Below, piece by piece: positions 7,256-15,666 of a DNA stretch of 64,000 bases (position 1 is its first letter; each line of letters starts with the position of its first letter). The notes under the pieces are model-generated. The model did not search any database and was not told the origin of the DNA. It saw nothing but the letters and a program-made list of their open reading frames with translations. This DNA is from an uncultured Verrucomicrobia subdivision 3 bacterium (lineage in GTDB: Bacteria; Verrucomicrobiota; Verrucomicrobiia; Limisphaerales; UBA11358), in NCBI GenBank assembly GCA_903850425.1, contig CAINLR010000012.1:1-64000 (forward strand), in the 5' to 3' direction. Position numbers and translations under genes: made by a program.

Positions 7256-7975
7256 ATGCAAAAAGCTACGCTCGGCCGAGTTTACGTCTGGGAAATCCCG
7301 GTTCGGTTTTATCACTGGCTCAACGCGCTCAGCCTGGTGGTGCTGTGCGTGACCGGTTATCTCATCGGCGCGCCGCTGGCCATCCAGCAGGCGTCGGAGG
7401 CGTCGTTCGCGTATTGGTTCGGCAAGGTGCGCTTCATCCACTTTGTCTTTGCCTACATTTTCTTTTTCAACTTCCTGTTCCGCATCTACTGGGGCTTTGT
7501 CGGCAACCGTTATGCAAACTGGAAAAATTTCATCCCTTACCGCAAGAAACAGTGGAAGGAAATCAAGCAGGTCATCGCCGTGGACGTCTTGCAGCGCGAC
7601 AACACCCCGATTGAAACCATCGGGCACAACGCCGTCGCCGGCTTCACTTACTTCATGACGTTCCTTGCTTTTCTGTTCCAGTGCGTCACCGGCTTTGGAC
7701 TTTACGCCGCCATGAGCACCGCGTGGTTCCCGAAACTGTTCGCGTGGATTGTGCCGCTCATGGGCGGCGACTTCGCCGTGCGTCAATGGCATCACGCGTT
7801 CATGTGGTTTTTCATCCTATTCGCGCTCGTTCATGTTTACATCGTGTTTTATCACGACTATGTCGAAGGCCGCGGCGAAATCTCGTCCATGGGCAGCGGT
7901 TGGAAATTCATCGAGAAGGAATATCATCCAACCTTGAAGGACGAAAAATCCAGTGCTCAAAAACCCGCTGGTTGA
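7256..7975 (+). CDS. hyaC: Ni/Fe-hydrogenase b-type cytochrome subunit
   Basis: 239 residues, standard for HyaC/HupC. It anchors the hydrogenase to the inner membrane and transfers electrons to the quinone pool. Four membrane segments are visible, with histidines placed to bind two b haems: FYHWLNALS in the first, RFIHFVFAYIFF in the second, IGHNAVAGFTYF before the third, and QWHHAFMWFF with ALVHVYIVFYHDY in the fourth. The N-terminal V-Y-V-W-E-I-P-V-R-x-x-H-W signature is typical. A strong ribosome binding site precedes it. About 165 non-coding bases separate it from the HEAT/adaptor gene. Confidence 0.95.
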   Translation: MQKATLGRVYVWEIPVRFYHWLNALSLVVLCVTGYLIGAPLAIQQASEASFAYWFGKVRFIHFVFAYIFFFNFLFRIYWGFVGNRYANWKNFIPYRKKQWKEIKQVIAVDVLQRDNTPIETIGHNAVAGFTYFMTFLAFLFQCVTGFGLYAAMSTAWFPKLFAWIVPLMGGDFAVRQWHHAFMWFFILFALVHVYIVFYHDYVEGRGEISSMGSGWKFIEKEYHPTLKDEKSSAQKPAG

Positions 7976-8036
7976 AAAAAAAGTCCCCACCGGTCGCGCT
8001 TCGTGAATATCATTTCCGGCTGCTGTGGGTCGCGGT

Positions 8037-8066
8037 CGGATGCTCCGGTTTGAAAACATCCGTTTT
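8037..8066 (+). terminator. Weak hairpin after the hydrogenase cytochrome gene
   Basis: CGGATG (8037-8042) pairs with CATCCG (8057-8062), followed by four T. The stem is short and the loop is 14 bases, so it may only attenuate transcription into the next gene. Confidence 0.3.
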
Positions 8067-8140
8067 GCCATTCTGCGTGGGTATGCTTTACTGGTTGCAA
8101 CATCAGAAACCGCCGGTTGAAATACTAAAGTCGCAAGCTC

Positions 8141-9862
8141 ATGCCAGAAAAATACCCAGGCAACCGCCACGACCCATCAGGATCAGCGGAGGGTCACGAA
8201 GTGCGGTGGCCACCCGGGGGAAACCGCGCCAAAGGGTGGCGGCGATTTCAATGGCCTTTTCTGCTCGGGGCCTTGGGTGTCGTGATCCTGCTTGCCTATC
8301 GTTCCCCGCTGGGTCGCGAATTGGGCCTGCGGTGCCTCGGCAAATTCGGTCCGGTCAGCGTCCCGATATTGCGCCGGGCATTGTGGGATGAAAGTTTCGA
8401 TGTCCAGGCGGCGGCCAAAGATGAATTGATCCGCCTAGGCGACCGCGCCGTGCCGCCGTTGGCGACCGCGCTCGGTGATCCGAAGATTCGCACGCGAATC
8501 CAGTCCTTGCACGCGCTGACCGCGCTCGGTTCGTCGGGTCGGGGAGCGGCACCGGCGGTCATTCCCTTGCTCAACGATCCGGAAGTCGACGTGAGAGTTC
8601 AGTCGCTGAACGCGCTGGGAGCGATGAGCGAAAACACTGCCTTGGTGACGATGGCGGTTGTCCACGCCATGTCCGACGCGGAGCCGGCGGTGCGGCTGCT
8701 CGCCGCGAAAACATTGGGCGATCTCCATGCCGGCAGCGAGATCGCGCTTGCCCCGCTGGTCAAAGCCCTCAACGATCCTGATGGCAACGTGCGGTTTGCA
8801 ACCATTGTCGTGTTCGGCAAACTAACGCTGCGTTCGGCTCCAGCCTTGGCCGCACTGCGAGGTGTCGCGGCGCACGATGCCAGCCCGAAAGTTCGTGAGG
8901 AAGCAAACGAGGTGCTCGCGCTGCTTGATCCGCAAGGCCGACCGATGCCGACGAACAAGGACGTCACGCCTGCGGAATTCGATTCTGCCACTCAGACCGC
9001 CGGAACGGAGGTGGCCGTTCACGTCGGGAAAATTGCCGTGGCGACACTGCGGCAATATGTGACTGCCTTCGGGACCGTGGAACCGGAGCCGGGCACGCCG
9101 GGCAGAGCGGCCGCCTCCGCCAAGATCACGTCGCCGCTCGCCGGTCTGGTCGCGGAGGTGAAATGCGCCGAAGGTCAGCAGGTTGAGAAAGGACAAATTT
9201 TGTTCACGCTCGACCGCCGCAGTTTGGATGCCCGCATCGAGCAGGCCCGCGCGGCGCTGGCGCAGACAAACCAGTTGACCATCACCGCGCCGCTCGCGGG
9301 CACCGTGACTTTGGTGAACATCCGGCCCGGCGAAGTGGTTGATCCCGAATCCAGGGCGGCGCTGATGGAAATTGTTGACTTGAACCGGCTGATCATCGCG
9401 GCCAGCGTGCCGGCGTCAGATTTGCCCGCTGTGAAAGCTGGGCAGGTGGTGGAAATCCTGACCTCACCAACCACGACCGGGGCGACCAATACTTTGACTG
9501 GCCAGGTGGGGCTCGTGGAAGATCGGGTGAATCCCAACACCGATTTAGGAATAGCAGATATTTTGATGCCGGCAGCCAACCACTTGCGCTGTGGACAATT
9601 TGTCCGCGTGAAAATTGTCACCGGGGAGCGCCGCGATTGCCTTGTGGTTCCTTCGCAAAGTCTGGTGCAAAATGAAGATGGCGAATGGGTGATTGGCCTC
9701 GTGCGGGGCAAACTCGCCGTGCAGCAACCCGTCACGCCCGGCCTGCGCGAGGGCGGGATGGTCGAGGTGCAAAGCGCCGCGATCAGGGCCGGCGACAAAA
9801 TTGTGACCACCGGCGCGGCGGCGCTGCCGCTGAAAAGCACCATCCGCATTCTCAAGGACTGA
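8141..9862 (+). CDS. HEAT-repeat / RND periplasmic adaptor fusion protein
   Basis: 573 residues with an unusual architecture. A basic N-terminus is followed by one membrane helix (about 39-55), which places the rest in the periplasm. Residues roughly 70-275 are about five HEAT repeats (units such as DVQAAAKDELIRLG, KIRTRIQSLHALTALG, DVRVQSLNALG, NVRFATIVVFGKL). Residues about 285-573 are a membrane-fusion/adaptor protein of the HlyD/AcrA type: a biotinyl-lipoyl-like half (ITSPLAGLVAEVKCAEGQQV), a very short coiled coil (SLDARIEQARAALAQT), the returning half (ITAPLAGTVTLVNIRPGEVV), a beta barrel, and a membrane-proximal end with VVPSQSLVQNEDGEWV. Ordinary adaptors lack HEAT repeats. It lies four bases before the RND gene, so they form a pair. 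The coiled coil may be too short to reach a typical TolC-type channel. The substrate is unknown. Confidence 0.85.
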   Translation: MPEKYPGNRHDPSGSAEGHEVRWPPGGNRAKGWRRFQWPFLLGALGVVILLAYRSPLGRELGLRCLGKFGPVSVPILRRALWDESFDVQAAAKDELIRLGDRAVPPLATALGDPKIRTRIQSLHALTALGSSGRGAAPAVIPLLNDPEVDVRVQSLNALGAMSENTALVTMAVVHAMSDAEPAVRLLAAKTLGDLHAGSEIALAPLVKALNDPDGNVRFATIVVFGKLTLRSAPALAALRGVAAHDASPKVREEANEVLALLDPQGRPMPTNKDVTPAEFDSATQTAGTEVAVHVGKIAVATLRQYVTAFGTVEPEPGTPGRAAASAKITSPLAGLVAEVKCAEGQQVEKGQILFTLDRRSLDARIEQARAALAQTNQLTITAPLAGTVTLVNIRPGEVVDPESRAALMEIVDLNRLIIAASVPASDLPAVKAGQVVEILTSPTTTGATNTLTGQVGLVEDRVNPNTDLGIADILMPAANHLRCGQFVRVKIVTGERRDCLVVPSQSLVQNEDGEWVIGLVRGKLAVQQPVTPGLREGGMVEVQSAAIRAGDKIVTTGAAALPLKSTIRILKD

Positions 9863-9865
9863 TTC

Positions 9866-12800
9866 ATGAAGTCCGCCATCGGAAGCTTCGCCGTTCGCCA
9901 CGCCGTCTCGATTATTTTTCTCGTGGTGGCACTCTGTCTCGCCGGCGCGCACGCGGCTCGGCGGATGGGTTCCTCGGTTTTCCCCCGCACGGAATTTCCC
10001 CGCGTCGTCATCATGGTGGACAACGGCATCATGCCCGCCGACGAAATGCTGGCGACCGTCACTCGGCCCATCGAAGAAGCGATGAAGGACGTTCCCGGCA
10101 GCGAGACGATCCGTTCCACGACGGGCCGCGGCTCGGCGCAGATTGACCTCTTTTTTTCGTGGAAGGTGGACATGTTGCAGACTGAGTTGTTTGTCCGCAG
10201 CCGGCTCGCGCAAATCAAATCGCAACTCCCCGCCACCGCGCACGCCGAGGCGTGGCGGATGAATTTTTCCACGTTCCAAATCGTTGGTGTCAGCCTGACC
10301 GCGAAAGGTCGCGACATTTCGTCGTTGTGGGAACTGGCGCGCTACGACGTGAAACCGAAATTTCTCCGGCTGCCCGGCGTTGCCCGCGTGGAACTCGTCG
10401 GCGGACAGGCGCCCGAGTATCAGGTCGTCGTGGACCCGCTGCGGCTCGCTGCTCTGCGGTTGCCGTTGTCGCAGGTGACTGAAGCGCTCAATCGGAATAA
10501 TTTGATTTCCGGTTCCGGTCTGCATCAGGAGGACAACACGCTCTATTTAACTGTCGTGGACGGCCGCGTGCATTCGGTCGAGGACATTGAGAATCTCACG
10601 GTCGCCACGGGCAGCAGCCAGCTCGTTCGCCTCAAGGATTTCGCCCGCGTGCTGCGCGGAGAGGAGCCGGTGTTTAATGCCGTTACGGCGGACGGCGTGG
10701 ATGCGGTGCTGCTCAACGTTTTTTCCCAGCCGGATGCCAGCACGGTGGACATCGTCCGGCAATTGGAAGCACAGCTTCCCGCCATTCGCGCCGAACTGCC
10801 GCCGGATGTGAAGCTGGCTTTTTTCTACGATCAATCGCTGCTCGTGCGCGACTCGATGCGTAGCGCGTGGGAGGCAATCATCTTCGGGCTGTTTCTTTCC
10901 GTGGCGATTCTCTACCTGTTCCTGCGCTCGTGGGGCACAACGCTCGTGGCCATCGTCGTAATTCCGGTGACGGTGCTGCTGACGATTCTCGCGATGAGTC
11001 TCGCGGGCATGAATTTTAATTTGATGACGCTCGGCGGCATCGCGGCGGCCATTGGGCTGGTGATTGACGACGCGATTGTCGTGGTCGAAGCCATCTACGC
11101 CAAAATCGCCACCGGGGTCGGACGACTGGAGGCAATTCCGGCGGGCATCGGAGAAATCTTTTCCGCGCTGCTCGGCTCCACGCTGACGCCGGTGGTGGTG
11201 TTCATTCCACTGGCGTTTCTCGACGGCATCGTCGGCGTGTTTTTCCGCGCACTGGCGCTGACAATGGTCGTGGCGTTGCTGACTTCATTGCTGTTGGCGC
11301 TCACGCTGACACCCGCGCTCGCCGCCTGGTTTCTGCGTTTGCCGGCGGGCAGAATTTCACACCGCCCGCAAACAGCGGAGCAGGGCGGATTCATCTTGCG
11401 GCGCGTCATCCGGTTTTATGAATTTATTCTGCGGCTGGCGTTGAACCGCCGGAAATTCACCGTGGCCTGCGGCATGCTCGTGCTGGCGGCGGCGGCTCTT
11501 TTGTATCCGCGATTGAAGACGGATTTTCTGCCGGAGATGGACGAGGGCGGATTCGTCATTGATTATGTGACGCCGCCGGGCACCAGCCTCGCGGAAACCG
11601 ACCGCCAGATGCGGCAGGCGGAGGAAATCCTCAAAGCCACGCCGGAGATTGAAAGTTATTCGCGCCGCACCGGGGCCGCGCTGGGCGTGCATCTCGTCGA
11701 GTTGAACACCGGTGATTTTCTCATCAAGCTCAAACCTGACCGCAAGCAATCCACCGCCACCGTCATCGCCGGGCTGCGGGTGAAATTCCACGCGGCGCTG
11801 CCGAGAGTGGACTGGGATTTCCCCGGCATCTTGAACGACCTTATTGGCGACCTCATTTGGTCCGACAAGCCGATTGAAATTAAAATTTTCTCCAACGACC
11901 TGAATTACCTGTCGCGCCAGGCTGAAGCCATCGAGGAATTGATCACGCCTGATCCGCAAACGCGGTGCGGCGTTGCCGGCGTGGTGGACATTTTCAACGG
12001 GCTGATCTACACCGGCAGTTCGATCCATCTGCGCGTGCGCCAGGCCGAAGCGCAGCGCCTCGGCCTCAACACCGACGACATTGCCGCCGCCGTCAACATC
12101 GCCATGCTGGGACAGACCGCCTCGACCGTGCTGGAGGGCGACCGCGTGGTCAATATCCGCGTGACGCTGGAGCCGTCCGCCGTCGCGCGGTTCGCTGAAA
12201 TCAAAGATTTGCCGCTGCGGGCGACCAATGGTGTCGTCGTGCCGTTGCATCAAGTAGTGGCGTTTGTCGAAAATCCCGGCGAACTGGAATTGCACCGCGA
12301 AGACATGCGCCAGAATCTCGCTGTCACCGCGCGATTGGAAGGCCGCGACCTCGGCAGCGCCATGTCCGAAATTCGCCGCCTCATTGACCGCGACCAGTCG
12401 CTTTCAGGCGAGAGCATTGAATACGGCGGGCTTTATCAGCAGCAGGAGGAATCGTTCCACGCCTTGATGATCGTGTTGGGCATGGCCATCGTCCTCGTGT
12501 TCACGGTGGCGTTGCTGGAGTTTCGTTCCTTCACCGCGCCGCTGGCGATTGTTTTTGGCGCGGTGCTGTCGGTGTTCGGCATCGTCCTCGCGCTGCTCAT
12601 TACGGGAACAACTTTAAGTATCATCACTTATCTGGGCGCGATCATCGGCATGGGCATCGTCCACAAAAACGGCATCCTCATGCTGGACTACGTGGAGCAG
12701 CTTCTGGAGCGCGGCATGGATTTGCGCGAGGCGCTGGTGCAATCGGGCCGCCGCCGCCTGCGCCCGGTGCTGATGACGTCGCTGGCTGCCGGCCTGGGCA

Positions 12801-12994
12801 TGCTGCCGCTGGCGTGGGGCGTCGGCCCCGGCGCGGACATGCTGCGTCCACTGGCCATCGCCGTCATTGGCGCGCTCAGCATCTCCGTTCTGCTCTCGCT
12901 CGTCGCCACGCCCGTGGCTTATTTTGCGATCGTGCCATTCTGCCAATCAGTTTTCCCGAAATCCAATCAGCCAAGTGGAACGAATGTTGAGTGA
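9866..12994 (+). CDS. RND efflux transporter permease (HAE-like)
   Basis: 1042 residues, normal length for the AcrB/MdtB superfamily. The first membrane helix is near residues 14-31. Clusters of five to six helices near 335-490 and 860-1030 enclose two large periplasmic domains. The proton-relay helix reads IGLVIDDAIVVVE (D401, D402), the pair seen in multidrug-type pumps. The heavy-metal type would have DFG..DGA instead, so I do not call it a nickel exporter despite the setting. The second-half loop FLPEMDEGGFVIDY is typical. It should export a small molecule with the upstream adaptor and an outer-membrane channel that is not encoded here. The hydrogenase maturation protease follows 93 bases later. 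Confidence 0.93.
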   Translation: MKSAIGSFAVRHAVSIIFLVVALCLAGAHAARRMGSSVFPRTEFPRVVIMVDNGIMPADEMLATVTRPIEEAMKDVPGSETIRSTTGRGSAQIDLFFSWKVDMLQTELFVRSRLAQIKSQLPATAHAEAWRMNFSTFQIVGVSLTAKGRDISSLWELARYDVKPKFLRLPGVARVELVGGQAPEYQVVVDPLRLAALRLPLSQVTEALNRNNLISGSGLHQEDNTLYLTVVDGRVHSVEDIENLTVATGSSQLVRLKDFARVLRGEEPVFNAVTADGVDAVLLNVFSQPDASTVDIVRQLEAQLPAIRAELPPDVKLAFFYDQSLLVRDSMRSAWEAIIFGLFLSVAILYLFLRSWGTTLVAIVVIPVTVLLTILAMSLAGMNFNLMTLGGIAAAIGLVIDDAIVVVEAIYAKIATGVGRLEAIPAGIGEIFSALLGSTLTPVVVFIPLAFLDGIVGVFFRALALTMVVALLTSLLLALTLTPALAAWFLRLPAGRISHRPQTAEQGGFILRRVIRFYEFILRLALNRRKFTVACGMLVLAAAALLYPRLKTDFLPEMDEGGFVIDYVTPPGTSLAETDRQMRQAEEILKATPEIESYSRRTGAALGVHLVELNTGDFLIKLKPDRKQSTATVIAGLRVKFHAALPRVDWDFPGILNDLIGDLIWSDKPIEIKIFSNDLNYLSRQAEAIEELITPDPQTRCGVAGVVDIFNGLIYTGSSIHLRVRQAEAQRLGLNTDDIAAAVNIAMLGQTASTVLEGDRVVNIRVTLEPSAVARFAEIKDLPLRATNGVVVPLHQVVAFVENPGELELHREDMRQNLAVTARLEGRDLGSAMSEIRRLIDRDQSLSGESIEYGGLYQQQEESFHALMIVLGMAIVLVFTVALLEFRSFTAPLAIVFGAVLSVFGIVLALLITGTTLSIITYLGAIIGMGIVHKNGILMLDYVEQLLERGMDLREALVQSGRRRLRPVLMTSLAAGLGMLPLAWGVGPGADMLRPLAIAVIGALSISVLLSLVATPVAYFAIVPFCQSVFPKSNQPSGTNVE

Positions 12995-13087
12995 TGCTGG
13001 GTTCTGGAAAGTGCTTCTTCCGTGGTTTCGAAACCCGCCATGAAGAATTAAGTTTCGGTTTGCGGCCATCCGTTTTAGCTTCTGCAC

Positions 13088-13606
13088 ATGGATTCACTTA
13101 CCAAGACTAAGCCGCTCATTCTCGGCGTCGGCAATTTGCTGATGGGTGACGAAGGGGTTGGCGTCGCGGCGATTCGATACTTGGAAGCAAAAGGATTCGC
13201 CGCACAAGCCGAGTTGGTGGACGGCGGCACCAGCGGTTTTCATCTGCTCGGCCTTTTCCGCCACCAGCAGCATCTCATCCTCATTGATGCCGCTACCGAC
13301 GACAAACCCCTCGGCACCGTCTCGCTCATTCGTCCGCGCTACGCCAGCGATTTTCCACCGACGCTCACGGCGCACGACATCGGGCTGAAGGACTTGATCG
13401 AATCCGCCGCGCTGCTCGGCTACTGGCCGGACGTGGATCTGATCACGATTTCGATTGGCGATCTTGGCTTGATGACGATGGACCTTTCGCCGGCGGTTTC
13501 CGCTGCGCTGCCGCAGATTGCCGAGTTGGCGAAACAATGTTTGGAAAAGGAGCTCGTTCAGATCCCATCCGCCGTTGTCACTTCGACCGGCAGCAAACCC
13601 TGTTAA
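13088..13606 (+). CDS. hyaD: Hydrogenase maturation protease
   Basis: 172 residues of the HyaD/HybD/HupD family. It removes the C-terminal extension of the large subunit once nickel is inserted. The nickel-sensing ligands expected from E. coli HybD are visible: E22 in GVGNLLMGDEGVG, D67 in LILIDAAT, and H96 in LTAHDIG. The extension it would cut is the 16-residue tail of the product of 5522-7246. Its separation from the structural genes by the adaptor/RND pair is unusual, since it normally follows the cytochrome gene directly. The hyp accessory genes needed for cofactor synthesis are not in the window. Confidence 0.95.
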   Translation: MDSLTKTKPLILGVGNLLMGDEGVGVAAIRYLEAKGFAAQAELVDGGTSGFHLLGLFRHQQHLILIDAATDDKPLGTVSLIRPRYASDFPPTLTAHDIGLKDLIESAALLGYWPDVDLITISIGDLGLMTMDLSPAVSAALPQIAELAKQCLEKELVQIPSAVVTSTGSKPC

Positions 13607-13630
13607 CCTGAGAGACGGTAGTCGAGGCTT

Positions 13631-15556
13631 TTGTGTCTCAAGCCGCGCGCTCATTATTCCACCCGGATTTTTGATTCGATTGCGGGTCGCGCTTGCGGCA
13701 TTTTATGCGCTCTGAAGGCGTCTGAAACCACCAACAAAATCGCAGCCGACGAACAGTATTCCACCGGGAAGCTGATTCGTCGCCTGCTCGCCTTGGCGTG
13801 GCAGTTCCGTGCGGATTGTGTCTGGTCGGTGATCTTGAGTCTGGTGCTCCTGCTGCTGGGCATCATGGGACTCAAGCTGCTGGGGTTGGTCATTGATGTC
13901 ATCCGGCAGGCGCTCGATCCGTTGCTGCCGTCGCCGCCGTATCCGTTCGGCTGGCAACCGCCGGCGGCGTGGTCAGCGCTACAAATTGTCACGACGATCG
14001 CGGTGACGATCATGGGGCTGGCCTTGGTGCGGGCGGCGCTGACTTACATTTACAACATGATCACGGCCCGGCTGACGCAGGGAGAAATCGTGCCGACTTT
14101 GCGCGCCCAGCTTTATGCCAAGCTGCAACGCTTGAGCTTCCGCTTCTTCGATGTTCACGGCTCCAATTCCATTTTCAACCGCGTCACCGGCGACGTGCAG
14201 AACACCCGTTTGTTCGTGGACGGCGTTTTGTTACAAGGCGTGAACATGATTTTGACGCTGGCAACCTACGCCTTCTTCATGTGGCGAATTCACCCGGCGT
14301 TGACGCTCGCGTGCTTGTCCGTGTCGCTGCCGCTGTGGTGGCTGACGCAATTTTATTCCGCGCGCCTGCGTCCGGGGTATCTGCGCAATCGCGAGTTGTC
14401 CGACAACATGATTCTGCTCTTCAGCGAAAGTGTGCGCGGCATGCAAACGGTGAAAGGCTTTGCCGCCGAAGCGCACCAAGTCCACCGCTTCGAGGCCGCG
14501 AACGACAATGTCTCCTCGCAGCAACGGAGAATATTCTGGGACTTGTCCATCTTTACCCCCGGCACGCAAATTCTGTCGCAATTGAGCCTCGTGATCTTAT
14601 TCGCGCTTGGCGGCTGGCTGTATGTGCAGGGAAAAATTCCGCTCGGCAGTGGCCTGGTGGTTTTCGCGGGCTTGCTCCAGCAGTTTACCGGACAGGTCGC
14701 CAACATCTCCACGATCGCCAATTCGGTGCAGCAAAGTCTCGCCGCCGCGCGCCGCGTCTTTGAAGTGCTCGACACGCCGGTGGAAGTGCAAAGCCGGCCG
14801 AACGCTATCAAGCCCGCGCGGCTCACCGGGCACATTATCTTTGAGAAAGTGACCTTCGGTTACCACTCGCAAAAACCGGTGCTGACCGAAATTTCGTTCT
14901 CGGCGAAGGCCGGGCAAGTGGTCGGTATTTTCGGCATGACCGGTTCGGGCAAAAGTTCGCTGCTGGGTTTGATCCCGCGCTTTTACGATCCGCATTCGGG
15001 CCGGATTCTCGCCGACGGACAGGACTTGCGTGACTTGGACCTCGACGCCTTCCGCCGGCAAATCGGCATTGTTTATCAAGAAAGTTTTCTCTTCTCGAAC
15101 ACCGTGGCCGCGAACATCGCGTTCGGCCATCCGCAGGCCACGATGGAGCAAATCGAGCGCGCGGCGCGCATCGCGTCGGCGCACGATTTCATCATCGCCC
15201 TGCCGCATGGCTACGAAACCGTTTTAGGCGAGGCCGGCGTGGATTTATCCGGCGGCCAACGGCAGCGGCTGGCGCTCGCTCGCGCACTGATTTTGCAGCC
15301 ACCAATTCTGATTCTCGACGACCCGACCGCGTCCGTGGATGCGCGGACGGAAAATGAAATCGTCTCCGCCCTGCGCGAGGCAATGTCGGGGCGAACGACC
15401 TTCGTGGTGTCGAGCCGGGTGAATTTATTGCGGCGAGCGGATTTGATTTTGATTTTGGAAGCCGGACGCTTGACGCAGTCGGGCACGCACGACGAATTGG
15501 TGCATCTTCCAGGACCGTATCACGAAACCGCATTGTTGCAGATTATGGATTTATGA
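13631..15556 (+). CDS. ABC exporter half-transporter with degenerate ATPase site
   Basis: 641 residues in the longest frame; the true start may be a little downstream, since residues 1-45 look untypical. An exporter-type membrane domain of six helices (about 60-350) is followed by a nucleotide-binding domain. Walker A is GMTGSGKSS, the signature is LSGGQRQRLALARAL, and Walker B is ILILDDPTASVD. The residue after the Walker B Asp (D563) is Asp (D564), not the catalytic Glu. The H-loop reads VVSSRVNLL with Ser (S595) replacing His. Both changes mark the non-catalytic half of heterodimeric exporters such as TM287/288. It probably needs a partner half-transporter encoded elsewhere. Its stop overlaps the longest frame of the next gene. 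Confidence 0.87.
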   Translation: MCLKPRAHYSTRIFDSIAGRACGILCALKASETTNKIAADEQYSTGKLIRRLLALAWQFRADCVWSVILSLVLLLLGIMGLKLLGLVIDVIRQALDPLLPSPPYPFGWQPPAAWSALQIVTTIAVTIMGLALVRAALTYIYNMITARLTQGEIVPTLRAQLYAKLQRLSFRFFDVHGSNSIFNRVTGDVQNTRLFVDGVLLQGVNMILTLATYAFFMWRIHPALTLACLSVSLPLWWLTQFYSARLRPGYLRNRELSDNMILLFSESVRGMQTVKGFAAEAHQVHRFEAANDNVSSQQRRIFWDLSIFTPGTQILSQLSLVILFALGGWLYVQGKIPLGSGLVVFAGLLQQFTGQVANISTIANSVQQSLAAARRVFEVLDTPVEVQSRPNAIKPARLTGHIIFEKVTFGYHSQKPVLTEISFSAKAGQVVGIFGMTGSGKSSLLGLIPRFYDPHSGRILADGQDLRDLDLDAFRRQIGIVYQESFLFSNTVAANIAFGHPQATMEQIERAARIASAHDFIIALPHGYETVLGEAGVDLSGGQRQRLALARALILQPPILILDDPTASVDARTENEIVSALREAMSGRTTFVVSSRVNLLRRADLILILEAGRLTQSGTHDELVHLPGPYHETALLQIMDL

Positions 15557-15666
15557 GCGCGCCCCAACCAGAACCTACCAGCCACATTGCAAAAAGCGGC
15601 TTTTCGCCGCGCGCAGTGAACCCACTGACCCAGAGGAACAGGCCCTTCCGCACTCTGGCTTCCGGG

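Noticed and set aside
9175-12295. Long minus-strand frames (380, 326, 312 codons)
   Set aside because: They lie opposite the adaptor and RND genes, which have unambiguous motifs. Compositions are typical of shadow frames.
9866-12994. RND protein as a nickel or cobalt exporter linked to the hydrogenase
   Set aside because: The relay helix is IGLVIDDAIVVVE with an Asp pair, the drug-type pattern; the DFG..DGA metal-type pattern is absent.
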